From Desertivirga xinjiangensis (GTDB lineage Bacteria; Bacteroidota; Bacteroidia; Sphingobacteriales; Sphingobacteriaceae), in the NCBI RefSeq assembly GCF_024436435.1, contig NZ_JAFMZP010000002.1:1-64000 (forward strand): a stretch of DNA of 64,000 bases. Reading direction: 5' to 3'. Below are positions 46,244 to 55,912 of the stretch, piece by piece. Under the pieces are notes generated by a model. It worked only from the letters and a program-made list of their open reading frames with translations. It did not search any database and was not told the DNA's origin. The position numbers and the translations under genes were made by a program. The stretch's first letter is position 1. Each line of letters starts with the position of its first letter.

Positions 46244-47899
46244 ATGAAAAAGAATACTAATACTTCAGAAAATATAGTGCTGGACTACTTATTTTCCGCA
46301 ATTCATAAAAATGAATTGCATAAAGGTGTATTGTCAGTGGTGATGATGCTCTTACTATTACTTACCACTGGTTGTGAAAAATTCCTTGAAAAGGATCCGA
46401 CCTTTATAGTGAAGGAGAACTTTTATAATAACGAAACCGATGTAAATGCCGGTTTGGCCGGGGTTTATGATATTTTAGGAAGGGAGCAGCTCTACGGAGA
46501 CCGGCTCGCGGTAGACTTTAGTATAGCAGATGAGGGCTTTTATAACCGAAGTTCTTATACTTCCGGTCCGGCGGTCTATAATTTCGATGCGTCAAACTCT
46601 GATGTGGCTAATGCATGGAAATATCTTTATGAAGGGATAGAAAGGGCGAACGTCTTTCTAAGTCGGATAGATGGTGTAAGCATGGATGAGAAGAATAAGA
46701 CGGCAGCCAAAGGTGAGGTTAAGTTCCTCAGAGCCTATTACTACTTTTTACTGGTTACTAATTGGGGCGATGTGCCACTTAAAACAGAACCAACCTCATC
46801 AGTCGACGATATAGACATTGCCCGTACCCCCCAAAAAGATGTTTACGATTTTATTACAGCAGAAATGGAGGCTTCTGAAGCTATGGTAAAAACAGCGACA
46901 GAAATAGGTTACGGTGGAAAAGTATCTAAATCTGCGGTTAGAGGTATTCTGGCAAGGGTTTATCTAAAAATGGCTGGTTATCCCCTAAATGGTGGCAGGC
47001 CTATGTATGAAGAAGCTTTAAAATGGGCTAAGAAAGTTGTAGACCCGGAGGGAGAAGGCAAAGAGCACCGGCTGCTGCCAAGTTATAAACAGATATTCAT
47101 TAATTACGCAGCAGATAGATATGATATTGGTGAGTCTATTTGGGAAGTTGAGTTCTATGGTAATCGTGGCGGAGATTTCGAAGCAGGTAGAATTGGCAAC
47201 ACTTTGGGACTGCAATGTAATGAGGAAATTGGCGATGGTCATGGTTTCAGCTACGGTCTGATCAGTACAACGAAAAAGCTGTTTGACAGTTATGAAGCAA
47301 CAGACCTGAGAAGAGACTGGAACATAGCTCCCTATCAATACACATATCGAACAGTAAACAATACTGTAAACGTAGCCGATTCTACGTTTTGGACAGCGAC
47401 ACAGATCTACAATCGAAACTGCGGTAAATTTCGCCGGGTGTATGAGTCTGTTAAACCTAAAAATAAGAACTACACACCACAGAATTATCCCTTATTACGC
47501 TATGCTGATGTTTTATTGATGCTTGTAGAAGCCGAGAACGAAGTAAACGGCGCCACAGCTTATGCTGTTGGTTATTTAAAGGAAGTTAGAGACAGAGCGA
47601 ATGCTTCTGACATCACGAATACAGTATTGGGCAACCCTGAAGCATTAAAAACTGCCTTACGGAAAGAAAGATTTATAGAATTGGCATTTGAAGGATTAAG
47701 AAAATTTGATCTGATCAGATGGGGGATCTTTGTTTCAGAAATGGATCAGCTGGGCACGGACATATCTGCTACAGCGGGTAGCGCTTTAAATTTTGGTGCT
47801 TTGGCTGGTAATAATGTTACAAGCCGAAATAATCTGTTGCCTATACCTGTGTTAGAACTATCATTAAATAAAGCAATGGTTCAAAATGAAGGCTGGTAA
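46244..47899 (+). CDS. susD: SusD/RagB glycan-binding lipoprotein of the PUL
   Basis: A 551-residue surface lipoprotein that lids the SusC barrel and holds the glycan. The lipobox is LTTGCEK (cysteine about 44), unusually far from the chosen ATG; the hydrophobic part VMMLLLLLTTG is normal, so the 30 extra N-terminal residues may be an over-long start. SusD marks are NNETDVNAGLAGVYDIL, GEVKFLRAYYYFLLVTNWGDV, YPLLRYADVLLMLVEAENE, and the end EGLRKFDLIRWG with LLPIPVLEL. It lies 11 bases after susC and 77 bases before the DUF5017 gene. Confidence 0.95.
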   Translation: MKKNTNTSENIVLDYLFSAIHKNELHKGVLSVVMMLLLLLTTGCEKFLEKDPTFIVKENFYNNETDVNAGLAGVYDILGREQLYGDRLAVDFSIADEGFYNRSSYTSGPAVYNFDASNSDVANAWKYLYEGIERANVFLSRIDGVSMDEKNKTAAKGEVKFLRAYYYFLLVTNWGDVPLKTEPTSSVDDIDIARTPQKDVYDFITAEMEASEAMVKTATEIGYGGKVSKSAVRGILARVYLKMAGYPLNGGRPMYEEALKWAKKVVDPEGEGKEHRLLPSYKQIFINYAADRYDIGESIWEVEFYGNRGGDFEAGRIGNTLGLQCNEEIGDGHGFSYGLISTTKKLFDSYEATDLRRDWNIAPYQYTYRTVNNTVNVADSTFWTATQIYNRNCGKFRRVYESVKPKNKNYTPQNYPLLRYADVLLMLVEAENEVNGATAYAVGYLKEVRDRANASDITNTVLGNPEALKTALRKERFIELAFEGLRKFDLIRWGIFVSEMDQLGTDISATAGSALNFGALAGNNVTSRNNLLPIPVLELSLNKAMVQNEGW

Positions 47900-47976
47900 G
47901 CTGTAGGTCAATTATTAGAAATTAATCTGGATAATATCAAAGAAATTCTGATAAAAGCCATAAATAAGAATAACTC

Positions 47977-48906
47977 ATGAAAAAAATATATATACTTCCG
48001 CTGCTAATGATCATATTGGCAAGCTGCAACAAAAAAGAAGTAACAGAGCTAACGTTTGATGTAAAAACAGACAGAACCACCTATAATGTAGGTGATACAG
48101 TTAATTTCTTGCTCTCAGGAAATCCGGATCAGTTGGTGCTTTTCTCTGGAGAAGATGGTCATAAATATATTTATAAAGACCGGACCGAGGCTCAAAGCGA
48201 TTTGTTCACACTTGAATTTGCCACGAACAGACGGTATGGTTCTGATGTACAACAACCTCAATCTCTGAGGTTATTTGCTTCTCAAACGTTCAACGGGCAA
48301 TATCAGCCCGAAAGCATTAATGAGAGTGCAGACTGGACAGATATAACCAGTGCTTTTACTCTTTCGGGAATACAAAGTACCGACGCTGCCTATGTTTCGT
48401 CCGGTACTGTTGATTTGACCCGATTAGCTAATCTCGGTTTTAATCTGGACAAAAGCAAAGCCGTTTATTTCGCATTCAGATATAAAGGAAATACAGGGTC
48501 TAACCAGCCAAGATGGTGGATCAACAAGTTTGATATCAAAATAACTACAACAGACGGGGAAGCCCTGACTGTAGCAGATATCTCTACTGCAGGCTGGACA
48601 GCTGTAAAAGTCCTGCCCTCATCTCCGGTTAACTGGATATTTGGTGAAGACAAAACGGTGAAATTCCAGGGAGGCGGAGCTACTGTGCTAAGTAATCATG
48701 TATGGGCAATTACGAAAGGTCTAAACCTCACTACAGTTGAACCGGACAAAGGTGTTGCGCTAAAAAACATGAGCACCCGGATGGATTCTTATCCATATGT
48801 TTTTACAAAAGAAGGTGTCTACACGGTTACATTTATAGCATCCAATGTTAATATTTACGGGGAAAGCAAAGTCATAAAGGAAGTCCAGGTAAAGGTAGAA
48901 CCATAA
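47977..48906 (+). CDS. DUF5017-type glycan-binding lipoprotein of the PUL
   Basis: A 309-residue lipoprotein (lipobox ILASCNK, cysteine about 16). It starts with an Ig-like domain: LTFDVKTDRTTYNVGDTVNFLLSGNPDQLVLFSGEDG, typical of DUF5017 and of SusE/F-like surface glycan-binding proteins. A central domain has aromatic residues (RWWINKFDIKI, SADWTDI) that could stack on sugars, and the end is another strand-rich module. It lies directly after susD, the position of SusE-like proteins. It probably helps hold chondroitin fragments at the surface. No catalytic motif is present. Confidence 0.82.
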   Translation: MKKIYILPLLMIILASCNKKEVTELTFDVKTDRTTYNVGDTVNFLLSGNPDQLVLFSGEDGHKYIYKDRTEAQSDLFTLEFATNRRYGSDVQQPQSLRLFASQTFNGQYQPESINESADWTDITSAFTLSGIQSTDAAYVSSGTVDLTRLANLGFNLDKSKAVYFAFRYKGNTGSNQPRWWINKFDIKITTTDGEALTVADISTAGWTAVKVLPSSPVNWIFGEDKTVKFQGGGATVLSNHVWAITKGLNLTTVEPDKGVALKNMSTRMDSYPYVFTKEGVYTVTFIASNVNIYGESKVIKEVQVKVEP

Positions 48907-49017
48907 ACAGAGTTGGGCTAAACCTCCCTCTGTTTCATAAACAGTTTTAATTCAATCAAGCTAACATCATATCCGCCGGTGATACGATGACAGGAATATT
49001 ATTTACTAAAAAAAGGT

Positions 49018-50283
49018 ATGGTGAACGGAAAAAGTTCAATTTTAACGCAGAATGGATTGGCGATTGCCCTGGCAATGATGATGTTCATTTCCTGCAATAC
49101 GAAGAATAACTTTGTAAAAAAAGATTTTAAAGTGGCATCAAAACAATATAAAATGATGCTCGAACAGGAGAAGGATCTAACTAATTTCCCAAGAACAACC
49201 AAAAATGATGGTACAGTAAAAGGTACCGATGTCTGGGACTGGACGGGAGGGTTCTTTCCGGGCGGACTCTGGTATATTCATGAGTATATACAAAAACCAG
49301 AATGGCAAACTGCCGCTACCAAATGGACAGAAGCTTTAGAACAGGGACAATTTTTAACTCAGCACCATGATGTTGGATTTGTAATGTACTGCTCTTACGG
49401 TAACGCGGTAAGGTTGGAAAATGATACTGCTAAAATTAATGCTTACAACAAAATACTGATCCAATCGGCAGAATCAGCATTAACGAGGTTTGATCCAAAG
49501 GTTGGTCTTATCAAGTCCTGGAACCCCAAAATGTCCTGGGACGGCAAAACTAAGTGGCAATATCCTGTCATCATTGACAATATGATGAACCTGGAAATGT
49601 TGTGCTATGTATCCCGGATTACAGGTAATCCAAAATACAAAGAGGCGGCGATCAGTCATGCATTGCATACCATGAAAAATCATTTCCGGGAAGATAACAG
49701 CACATACCATGTGGTGGATTATGATCCGGAAACAGGCAAGGTACTACACCAGCAAACAAACCAGGGTTATGCAGATAATTCTACATGGTCAAGAGGGCAG
49801 GGCTGGGCTATTTATGGCTTTACCATGATGTACCGCGAGACTAGGGACAAAAGGTTCTTAGAGACGGCGCAGAAAGCAGCAGATTTCTTTATCAGCCATC
49901 CTAACCTGCCAAAAGATAAAATACCCTACTGGGATTTTAACGTCGGACAGGAAGGTTTTACTCCTGATTGGGATAACAAAGACCGGAAGAAACTAAGCTA
50001 TATTCCAAAGGATGCGTCTGCCGGATCTCTGGTAGCTGCCGGGTTGCTGGAACTAAGCACCTATACAGGAGACAAAGGGAAAGAATATTACAGCACAGCA
50101 GAAAAGATGCTTAAATCACTTTCCAGCAGCGAATACCTTGCTAAACCCGGAACAAATTCTGGCTTTATATTAAAGCATTCGGTGGGTAGTTTTCCGCATA
50201 ACAGCGAAATAGATGTGCCTTTAATTTATGCCGATTACTATTTCCTTGAAGCGCTGTTGCGCTATCAAAAACTAAACAAGTAG
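49018..50283 (+). CDS. GH88 unsaturated uronyl hydrolase of the PUL
   Basis: A 421-residue lipoprotein (lipobox FISCNTK, cysteine about 26) of glycoside hydrolase family 88, which removes the unsaturated uronic acid that lyases leave at the non-reducing end. The two catalytic aspartates are D118 in QHHDVGFVMYCSYG and D187 in VIIDNMMNLEML, and STWSRGQGWAIYGF is the family signature. It is the natural partner of the two PL8 lyases. The fucosidase gene follows with no gap (TAG directly before ATG), so the two are translated in tandem. The location is probably the periplasm. Confidence 0.94.
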   Translation: MVNGKSSILTQNGLAIALAMMMFISCNTKNNFVKKDFKVASKQYKMMLEQEKDLTNFPRTTKNDGTVKGTDVWDWTGGFFPGGLWYIHEYIQKPEWQTAATKWTEALEQGQFLTQHHDVGFVMYCSYGNAVRLENDTAKINAYNKILIQSAESALTRFDPKVGLIKSWNPKMSWDGKTKWQYPVIIDNMMNLEMLCYVSRITGNPKYKEAAISHALHTMKNHFREDNSTYHVVDYDPETGKVLHQQTNQGYADNSTWSRGQGWAIYGFTMMYRETRDKRFLETAQKAADFFISHPNLPKDKIPYWDFNVGQEGFTPDWDNKDRKKLSYIPKDASAGSLVAAGLLELSTYTGDKGKEYYSTAEKMLKSLSSSEYLAKPGTNSGFILKHSVGSFPHNSEIDVPLIYADYYFLEALLRYQKLNK

Positions 50284-51696
50284 ATGATGAGGCAGCTAAA
50301 CACACAGAATGTTATTTTAATTCTTTTTCTCCTTGTTAGCAAGGCAGTATTTGCTCAAAATGATCCAAACAAAAGTCTGAAAGAGTGGCAGGATGCAAAA
50401 TTCGGCATGTTTGTTCACTGGGGCTTATATTCTGTGGCCGCAGGTGACTGGAACGGAAAACCATCCAGAGGGAATGAACACTTTATGCTGTATGAGCGGG
50501 TTCCTTTAAAAGAATACGCCAAACTAGCGGATAGGTTTAACCCTGTACAGTTCGATGCCGACGAATGGGTAAAGAGGGCTAAGGATGCCGGCATGAAGTA
50601 CGTGGTGTTCACGTCTAAACACCATGATGGGTATGCCATGTACGACTCGAAAACAAGCGACTACAATATAGTCAAGACCACTGCATTTAAAAGAGATCCG
50701 ATTAAGGAACTTGCAGCGGCCTGTAAAAAACACGGCTTAAAACTGGGAATATATTATTCCCTGGGGCGTGATTGGGAAGATCCGGATGTGCCAACAGATT
50801 GGCCAACGAAAGGCGGTCGCAGCAATACCTGGGACTTTCCGGATGAAGACAGTAAAGACTTTTCTAAATATTTCGAACGCAAGGTAAAGCCGCAGGTCAA
50901 AGAATTGCTCACACAATATGGGCCCATTGCTGTCATGTGGTTCGATACGCCCGAAGGCCATATCACCAAAGCTCAAAGTACTGAGCTACGCCAGATGATA
51001 AAGACGCTGCAGCCGGACTGTATTATTAACAATCGTATCGGTAATAACGTTGGTGATTACAATGTTTATGAGCAGAAAATAGCAGTAAAAAGGGATGCTC
51101 TGCCCTGGGAATCCTGCATCACGATGAGTGGTAAATGGAGTTATAACCGTCACGATAAAGCATGGAAGTCTTCAGAATTGATGATTCGCCAACTGACAGA
51201 GATAGTGAGCAAAGGTGGTAACCTGTTATTAAATGTAAGTCCGAATGGGGAAGGGGCTCTGCTGACTGAAAGCAAAGAGCGTTTGGACGATATAGGTAAA
51301 TGGATGAAAGTTAATCAGGAAGCCGTTTATGGGACCCATCCATGGATAGTGAACAGCGAAAGTATCTCATTTGAGAAAACTGCAGAAGCTCAGGATAAAG
51401 CGGGCAAAAATACCATGCAGGATACCGATAACGATAACACTTCTAAAGAGATTCATCCCGACATCTGTTATACTGCAAAAAATAATGTTGTTTATCTTTT
51501 TGCGCGAAGCTGGAAATCAGAAGACCTTATTGCAAATTCTTTTGCCGGCTCTAAATTTACAGTGAAAAAAGTGGACCTTCTGGGGAGCTCCAAATCAATC
51601 AAATGGATGCAGGATGAACAGGGATTGCGTATCAATATGCCGGATAAGTTACCAGAAACGGTACCTGTATATGTGTTTAAATTGACGATGAACTAA
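50284..51696 (+). CDS. GH29 alpha-L-fucosidase of the PUL
   Basis: A 470-residue exported alpha-L-fucosidase. The signal peptide ends FAQND (about 25). Family marks are AKFGMFVHWGLYSVAAGDW, YVVFTSKHHDGYAMYDS and the nucleophile in VMWFDTPEGH (D221), then NNRIGNNVGDY. The Met at 50284 or 50287 can be the start. It overlaps neither neighbour. Chondroitin of animal skin has no fucose, so its presence next to two PL8 lyases is the main hint that the substrate is fucosylated, as in sea cucumber chondroitin. It could also serve glycoprotein glycans met with the glycosaminoglycan. Confidence 0.93.
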   Translation: MMRQLNTQNVILILFLLVSKAVFAQNDPNKSLKEWQDAKFGMFVHWGLYSVAAGDWNGKPSRGNEHFMLYERVPLKEYAKLADRFNPVQFDADEWVKRAKDAGMKYVVFTSKHHDGYAMYDSKTSDYNIVKTTAFKRDPIKELAAACKKHGLKLGIYYSLGRDWEDPDVPTDWPTKGGRSNTWDFPDEDSKDFSKYFERKVKPQVKELLTQYGPIAVMWFDTPEGHITKAQSTELRQMIKTLQPDCIINNRIGNNVGDYNVYEQKIAVKRDALPWESCITMSGKWSYNRHDKAWKSSELMIRQLTEIVSKGGNLLLNVSPNGEGALLTESKERLDDIGKWMKVNQEAVYGTHPWIVNSESISFEKTAEAQDKAGKNTMQDTDNDNTSKEIHPDICYTAKNNVVYLFARSWKSEDLIANSFAGSKFTVKKVDLLGSSKSIKWMQDEQGLRINMPDKLPETVPVYVFKLTMN

Positions 51697-51731
51697 AAAA
51701 ATTAGTTGTCTGAAAAGGTTATAATTTTAAG

Positions 51732-54146
51732 ATGAGTATAAAAAAGAAACATGCCGTGCTGGCATTATTTGCGGTACTGTTAACACCGGTATCATTCGCA
51801 CAGAAAAGTGCAAAAATTTACAAAAAGGACTGGATTGATCTCAATAAGAATGGAAAAAAAGACATCTATGAAGATCGTACGCAGGCCGTCGACCTGCGCA
51901 TAAAGGATTTGTTGCAGCAGATGTCTCTGGATGAGAAAACCAACCAAATGGCCACTCTTTATGGCTGGAAGAGGGTGCTAAAAGATTCTTTGCCAACAAA
52001 AGAATGGAAAAACGCAATATGGAAAGATGGTATCGCTAATATTGATGAGCATCTTAACGGTTTTTTAAACTGGAATTCTGTTGAGGAAAAATTGGACCTG
52101 GTGACAGATATTAAGCGCCATGTTTGGGCAATGAATGAAACACAGCGCTTCTTTATAGATCAAACGCGCCTGGGAATTCCTGTTGATTTTACGAATGAAG
52201 GGATCAGGGGAATAGAAGCCTATGAAGCAACAGGATTTCCTACACAATTAAACATGGGTATGACCTGGAACCGCTCGCTGGTACGGCAAATGGGGCGGAT
52301 CACCGGCAGCGAAGCCAGGGCTTTGGGGTACACCAATGTGTATGCACCGATCCTGGATGTTGCCCGGGATCAGCGCTGGGGACGTTTAGAAGAGGTGTAT
52401 GGGGAAGATCCGTATCTGACAGCACGCTTAGGCGTTGAAATGGCCCTTGGTATCCAGGAAAGCGGAGCCGCGTCTACACCAAAACATTTTGCAGTGTACA
52501 GTGCCAATAAAGGAGCACGCGAAGGCTTGGCTCGTACCGACCCGCAGGTATCTCCGCGGGAAGTGGAGGACGTATTGCTCTATCCATTCAGAAAAGTGAT
52601 CAAAGAAGCAAAGATCAAGGGAGTAATGAGCTCTTATAATGACTATAACGGCATCCCGGTTTCGGGAAGCAGCTACTGGCTGATTGATCGCCTGAGGACT
52701 GACTTTGGCTTTGGCGGTTATGTGGTGAGTGACAGCGATGCTCTTGAATACTTATATAATAAACATCATGTCGCTGCCAATCTTAAGGAAGCCGTTTTCC
52801 AGGCTTTTATGGCCGGAATGAATGTTCGGACAACATTCAGGGCTCCGGATAGTATTATTTATTCCCTTAGAGAGTTGGTAAAGGAAGGCCGCATTCCAAT
52901 CGATACAATTAATAACCGGGTTCACGACGTTCTGAAAGTGAAATTCCAGCTTGGCCTGTTCGATGTGCCGTATGTAAAGGATGCGGAAAAAAGTGCCAGA
53001 CTTGTGAATAATCAGCAGCATCAGCAAGTTGCGCTACAGGCATCAAGAGAGAGCATCGTGTTGTTGAAAAATAAAGATAATGTGCTTCCGCTTTCTAAAG
53101 CTTTAAAAACCGTAGCGGTGATCGGGCCCAACGCCCTTGATAATGATTATGCGCATACTCATTACGGCCCACTTCGTTCAAAAAGTGTAACCATCTTAGA
53201 TGGAATCCGCAACAAGTTGGGTGAGAACAGGGTGCTGTACGCTAAGGGAGCAGATTTAATCGACAAAAGATGGCCTGAAAGTGAGATCTTCCCTGAAGCG
53301 CCCAATAAGGAAGAACAAGCGTTAATTGATGAAGCGGTCTCCCAGGCGCGTAAGGCCGACTATTCTATTTTAGTATTAGGAGGAAATACCAGGACGGCTG
53401 GGGAAAATAAAAGCCGGACCTCGCTTGATCTTACGGGTCACCAGCTGGCATTAGCAAAAGCTATCCACGCTACAGGTAAGCCCTACGTTGTTGTACTGGC
53501 AGGCTCACAGCCATTAACAGTGAACTGGATCGACCGGTATGCTAAGGGAATAGTCTACGCAGGTTATCCGGGCGTAAAAGGAGGGATAGCAGTTGCCGAT
53601 GTCTTATTTGGTGATTATAATCCTGGCGGGAAAATTACTTTAACCTTCCCAAAATCTGTCGGGCAACTGCCGCTTAACTTTCCTACAAAACCCAATGCGC
53701 AGACAGATGAAGGCGAGAATGCAAGAGTGCCTGGCTTGCTGTATCCTTTCGGCCATGGCCTCAGCTATGCAACATTTAAATACCAGAATCTGAAAATTAA
53801 TAACCAGATTGCCTCTAATCAGAAGCTAACTATTTCGGTAGAGATCACGAATACCGGAAAAGTCACAGGTGAAGAGGTGGTTCAGTTATATTTGCGCGAT
53901 GTCCTTAGCAGCGTTACCACGTATGAGAAATTGCTTAAGGGATTTGAGCGGGTATCACTAAACCCCGGAGAAACTAAGACCTTGAAGTTTACCGTAGAGG
54001 CAGACGATCTGATGTTGTGGAACAGGCAAATGAAACGAGTGGTAGAAGCCGGAGATTTCAAAGTCATGGTAGGATCTTCCTCGGAAGATATCAGGCTCAA
54101 CGGAAAATTTACGGTAAAAGATCCGGTATATGAAAAAGCGCAATAA
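51732..54146 (+). CDS. GH3 exo-beta-glycosidase of the PUL
   Basis: An 804-residue exported glycoside hydrolase family 3 enzyme. The signal peptide ends SFAQKS (about 24). A calcium-type loop DLNKNGKKDIYED follows, then the barrel (GIPVDFTNEGIRG, TPKHFAVYSANKG) with the nucleophile D334 in YVVSDSDALEYL, the alpha/beta sandwich (ILVLGGNTRTAGENKSR) and a fibronectin III-like C-terminal domain. GH3 members include beta-glucosidases, beta-xylosidases and beta-N-acetylglucosaminidases; the position here suggests a role on the released fragments but the specificity is open. The start of the GH20 gene overlaps its last 17 bases. Confidence 0.92.
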   Translation: MSIKKKHAVLALFAVLLTPVSFAQKSAKIYKKDWIDLNKNGKKDIYEDRTQAVDLRIKDLLQQMSLDEKTNQMATLYGWKRVLKDSLPTKEWKNAIWKDGIANIDEHLNGFLNWNSVEEKLDLVTDIKRHVWAMNETQRFFIDQTRLGIPVDFTNEGIRGIEAYEATGFPTQLNMGMTWNRSLVRQMGRITGSEARALGYTNVYAPILDVARDQRWGRLEEVYGEDPYLTARLGVEMALGIQESGAASTPKHFAVYSANKGAREGLARTDPQVSPREVEDVLLYPFRKVIKEAKIKGVMSSYNDYNGIPVSGSSYWLIDRLRTDFGFGGYVVSDSDALEYLYNKHHVAANLKEAVFQAFMAGMNVRTTFRAPDSIIYSLRELVKEGRIPIDTINNRVHDVLKVKFQLGLFDVPYVKDAEKSARLVNNQQHQQVALQASRESIVLLKNKDNVLPLSKALKTVAVIGPNALDNDYAHTHYGPLRSKSVTILDGIRNKLGENRVLYAKGADLIDKRWPESEIFPEAPNKEEQALIDEAVSQARKADYSILVLGGNTRTAGENKSRTSLDLTGHQLALAKAIHATGKPYVVVLAGSQPLTVNWIDRYAKGIVYAGYPGVKGGIAVADVLFGDYNPGGKITLTFPKSVGQLPLNFPTKPNAQTDEGENARVPGLLYPFGHGLSYATFKYQNLKINNQIASNQKLTISVEITNTGKVTGEEVVQLYLRDVLSSVTTYEKLLKGFERVSLNPGETKTLKFTVEADDLMLWNRQMKRVVEAGDFKVMVGSSSEDIRLNGKFTVKDPVYEKAQ

Positions 54147-55803
54147 TCACATCAAAAGACTGACTGCTTACTGTTTCGTAGTGGCTGCATTTATCTCAGG
54201 AGCTCTTGCCCAGTCAAGGATCAGCCCTGTGATTCCAATGCCGCAAAGCATACAGCCTCGGGAAGGCGTTTTCGTATTAAGCGATCAGACACCAGTCTAT
54301 TCGGATCCCATAAGCAAGGGGACTGCTGTCAGGTATTTTTTAACGGAATTGCTGAAGCATAAAGGCTTAGCGTTAAGCCGGAATGCCTCTTCATCATTGC
54401 CCGCTGTTAAATTTATCCTCCAGTCTGAAAAGCGCTCAAAGGATGCTCTGTATCAACTGGACATCAGACCGGAGGGAATTCAGGTGAAGGCCTCCACAGA
54501 AGAAGGGCTGTTCGCAGGTTCAGTTTCCGTTCTGCAGATCGTTAGAAATACGGCTTTAAAAGATAAAAAGCTTGAACTTGCATGTTATGCGATCAGTGAT
54601 GCTCCTTTTTATAACTGGAGAGGCTTGATGCTGGATGAGTCGCGTCATTTCTTTGGTAAAGAGAAAGTAAAAGACATTCTTGATTGGATGGCTTTTTATA
54701 AGCTTAACAAATTTCATTGGCACCTTACCGACCAGCCCGGATGGAGGCTGGAAATCAAAGGCTATCCTAAATTAAATTTGATCGGCGGCATTGGTAATTA
54801 TTCAGACCCACTGGCGCCGGCGAAATATTATACACAGGATGATATCAATGAAATTGTAGCCTATGCTGCAGCAAGGTTCATACAGGTGATACCCGAAGTT
54901 GATATGCCGGGTCATGCTACTGCGGCCAATAAAGCCTATCCTGAATTCAGCGGCGGTGGCAATGAAAAATATCCAGAATTCACTTTTAATCCAGGAAAAG
55001 AAGCAACTTTCCAGTACCTGAACAATATATTAAAGGAAGTAAATGTGTTATTTCCCTCTGGTATGATTCATATAGGTGCTGATGAAGTTCATTTCGGCAA
55101 TGACAACTGGAATAAAGATCCGGCAGTCCAGGCATTAATGAAGGATAAGCAGTTGAAAGATCTGAAGGAGGTTGAAAATTACTTTGTGCATCGGATAGCC
55201 GACAGCATAGTGAAAATGGGTGCTGAAGTGCTGGCCTGGGATGAGGTAGTTGGATCATCTTTGCCGATCAATAAAACAACTGTTTTCTGGTGGAGACATG
55301 ATAAACGAGCTGAATTGATGAAAGCTTTTAATAAAGGATTTAAAACGGTGTTATGCCCAAGGCTGCCACTTTACTTTGATTTCGTGCAAGACAGCACGCA
55401 GAAGATCGGAAGAAAGTGGGCCGGAAATTTCGTTCCAATAAAATCAGTGTATGAATTTCCGGATAAAGAAATCCTCGAGCATCCAAAGTCTAAACAGTTA
55501 GTAAGAGGTATTCAGGCAAATATCTGGACTGAATCTGTGTCAACAGAGCAGCACCTGGATTACATGCTCTTTCCTCGCATTACCGCTTTGGCGGAATCGG
55601 CATGGACTAATCCGCTTAAGAAAAATTATTCAGATTTCGAATTGAGGCTAAAAAGACATTTAAGGCTCTTTGCTGAAAGCGGCCTGTATTATTTTGATCC
55701 CTTTGAGCCAGGTAAATACAAAGAATTTAACGGGCCGGTTCAGAGAAAAAACATGATGCCGGACACTGACGAATTAACCAGGCAGGAGAGGCAGATCAAG
55801 TAA
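54130..55803 (+). CDS. GH20 beta-N-acetylhexosaminidase of the PUL
   Basis: A 557-residue exported GH20 enzyme that releases terminal GalNAc or GlcNAc by a substrate-assisted mechanism. The signal peptide ends ALAQSR. A GH20b domain comes first, then the barrel beginning YNWRGLMLDESRHFFG. The catalytic pair is D318-E319 in HIGADEVHFGND (usual members have HIGGDE), and DMPGHATAANKAYP and AWDEVVGSS are family blocks. It is the expected last step on chondroitin disaccharides after GH88. Its ATG lies inside the GH3 gene (17-base overlap), so translation is coupled. A terminator follows at once. Confidence 0.94.
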   Translation: MKKRNNHIKRLTAYCFVVAAFISGALAQSRISPVIPMPQSIQPREGVFVLSDQTPVYSDPISKGTAVRYFLTELLKHKGLALSRNASSSLPAVKFILQSEKRSKDALYQLDIRPEGIQVKASTEEGLFAGSVSVLQIVRNTALKDKKLELACYAISDAPFYNWRGLMLDESRHFFGKEKVKDILDWMAFYKLNKFHWHLTDQPGWRLEIKGYPKLNLIGGIGNYSDPLAPAKYYTQDDINEIVAYAAARFIQVIPEVDMPGHATAANKAYPEFSGGGNEKYPEFTFNPGKEATFQYLNNILKEVNVLFPSGMIHIGADEVHFGNDNWNKDPAVQALMKDKQLKDLKEVENYFVHRIADSIVKMGAEVLAWDEVVGSSLPINKTTVFWWRHDKRAELMKAFNKGFKTVLCPRLPLYFDFVQDSTQKIGRKWAGNFVPIKSVYEFPDKEILEHPKSKQLVRGIQANIWTESVSTEQHLDYMLFPRITALAESAWTNPLKKNYSDFELRLKRHLRLFAESGLYYFDPFEPGKYKEFNGPVQRKNMMPDTDELTRQERQIK

Positions 55804-55807
55804 TTGC

Positions 55808-55839
55808 AAAATGCCCGTTCTAATACGACGGGCATTTTT
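55808..55839 (+). terminator. intrinsic terminator ending the susC-GH20 operon
   Basis: AAAATGCCCGT (55808-55818) pairs with ACGGGCATTTT (55828-55838) around a nine-base loop with T-rich ends. It closes the operon begun at susC and separates it from the epimerase gene. Confidence 0.85.
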
Positions 55840-55912
55840 GTATTTAAACAGAAGTATTTTAAAATAAATATAATTACTTTCGGTTTTAAATCTTAAAAAC
55901 CTATAAATACTC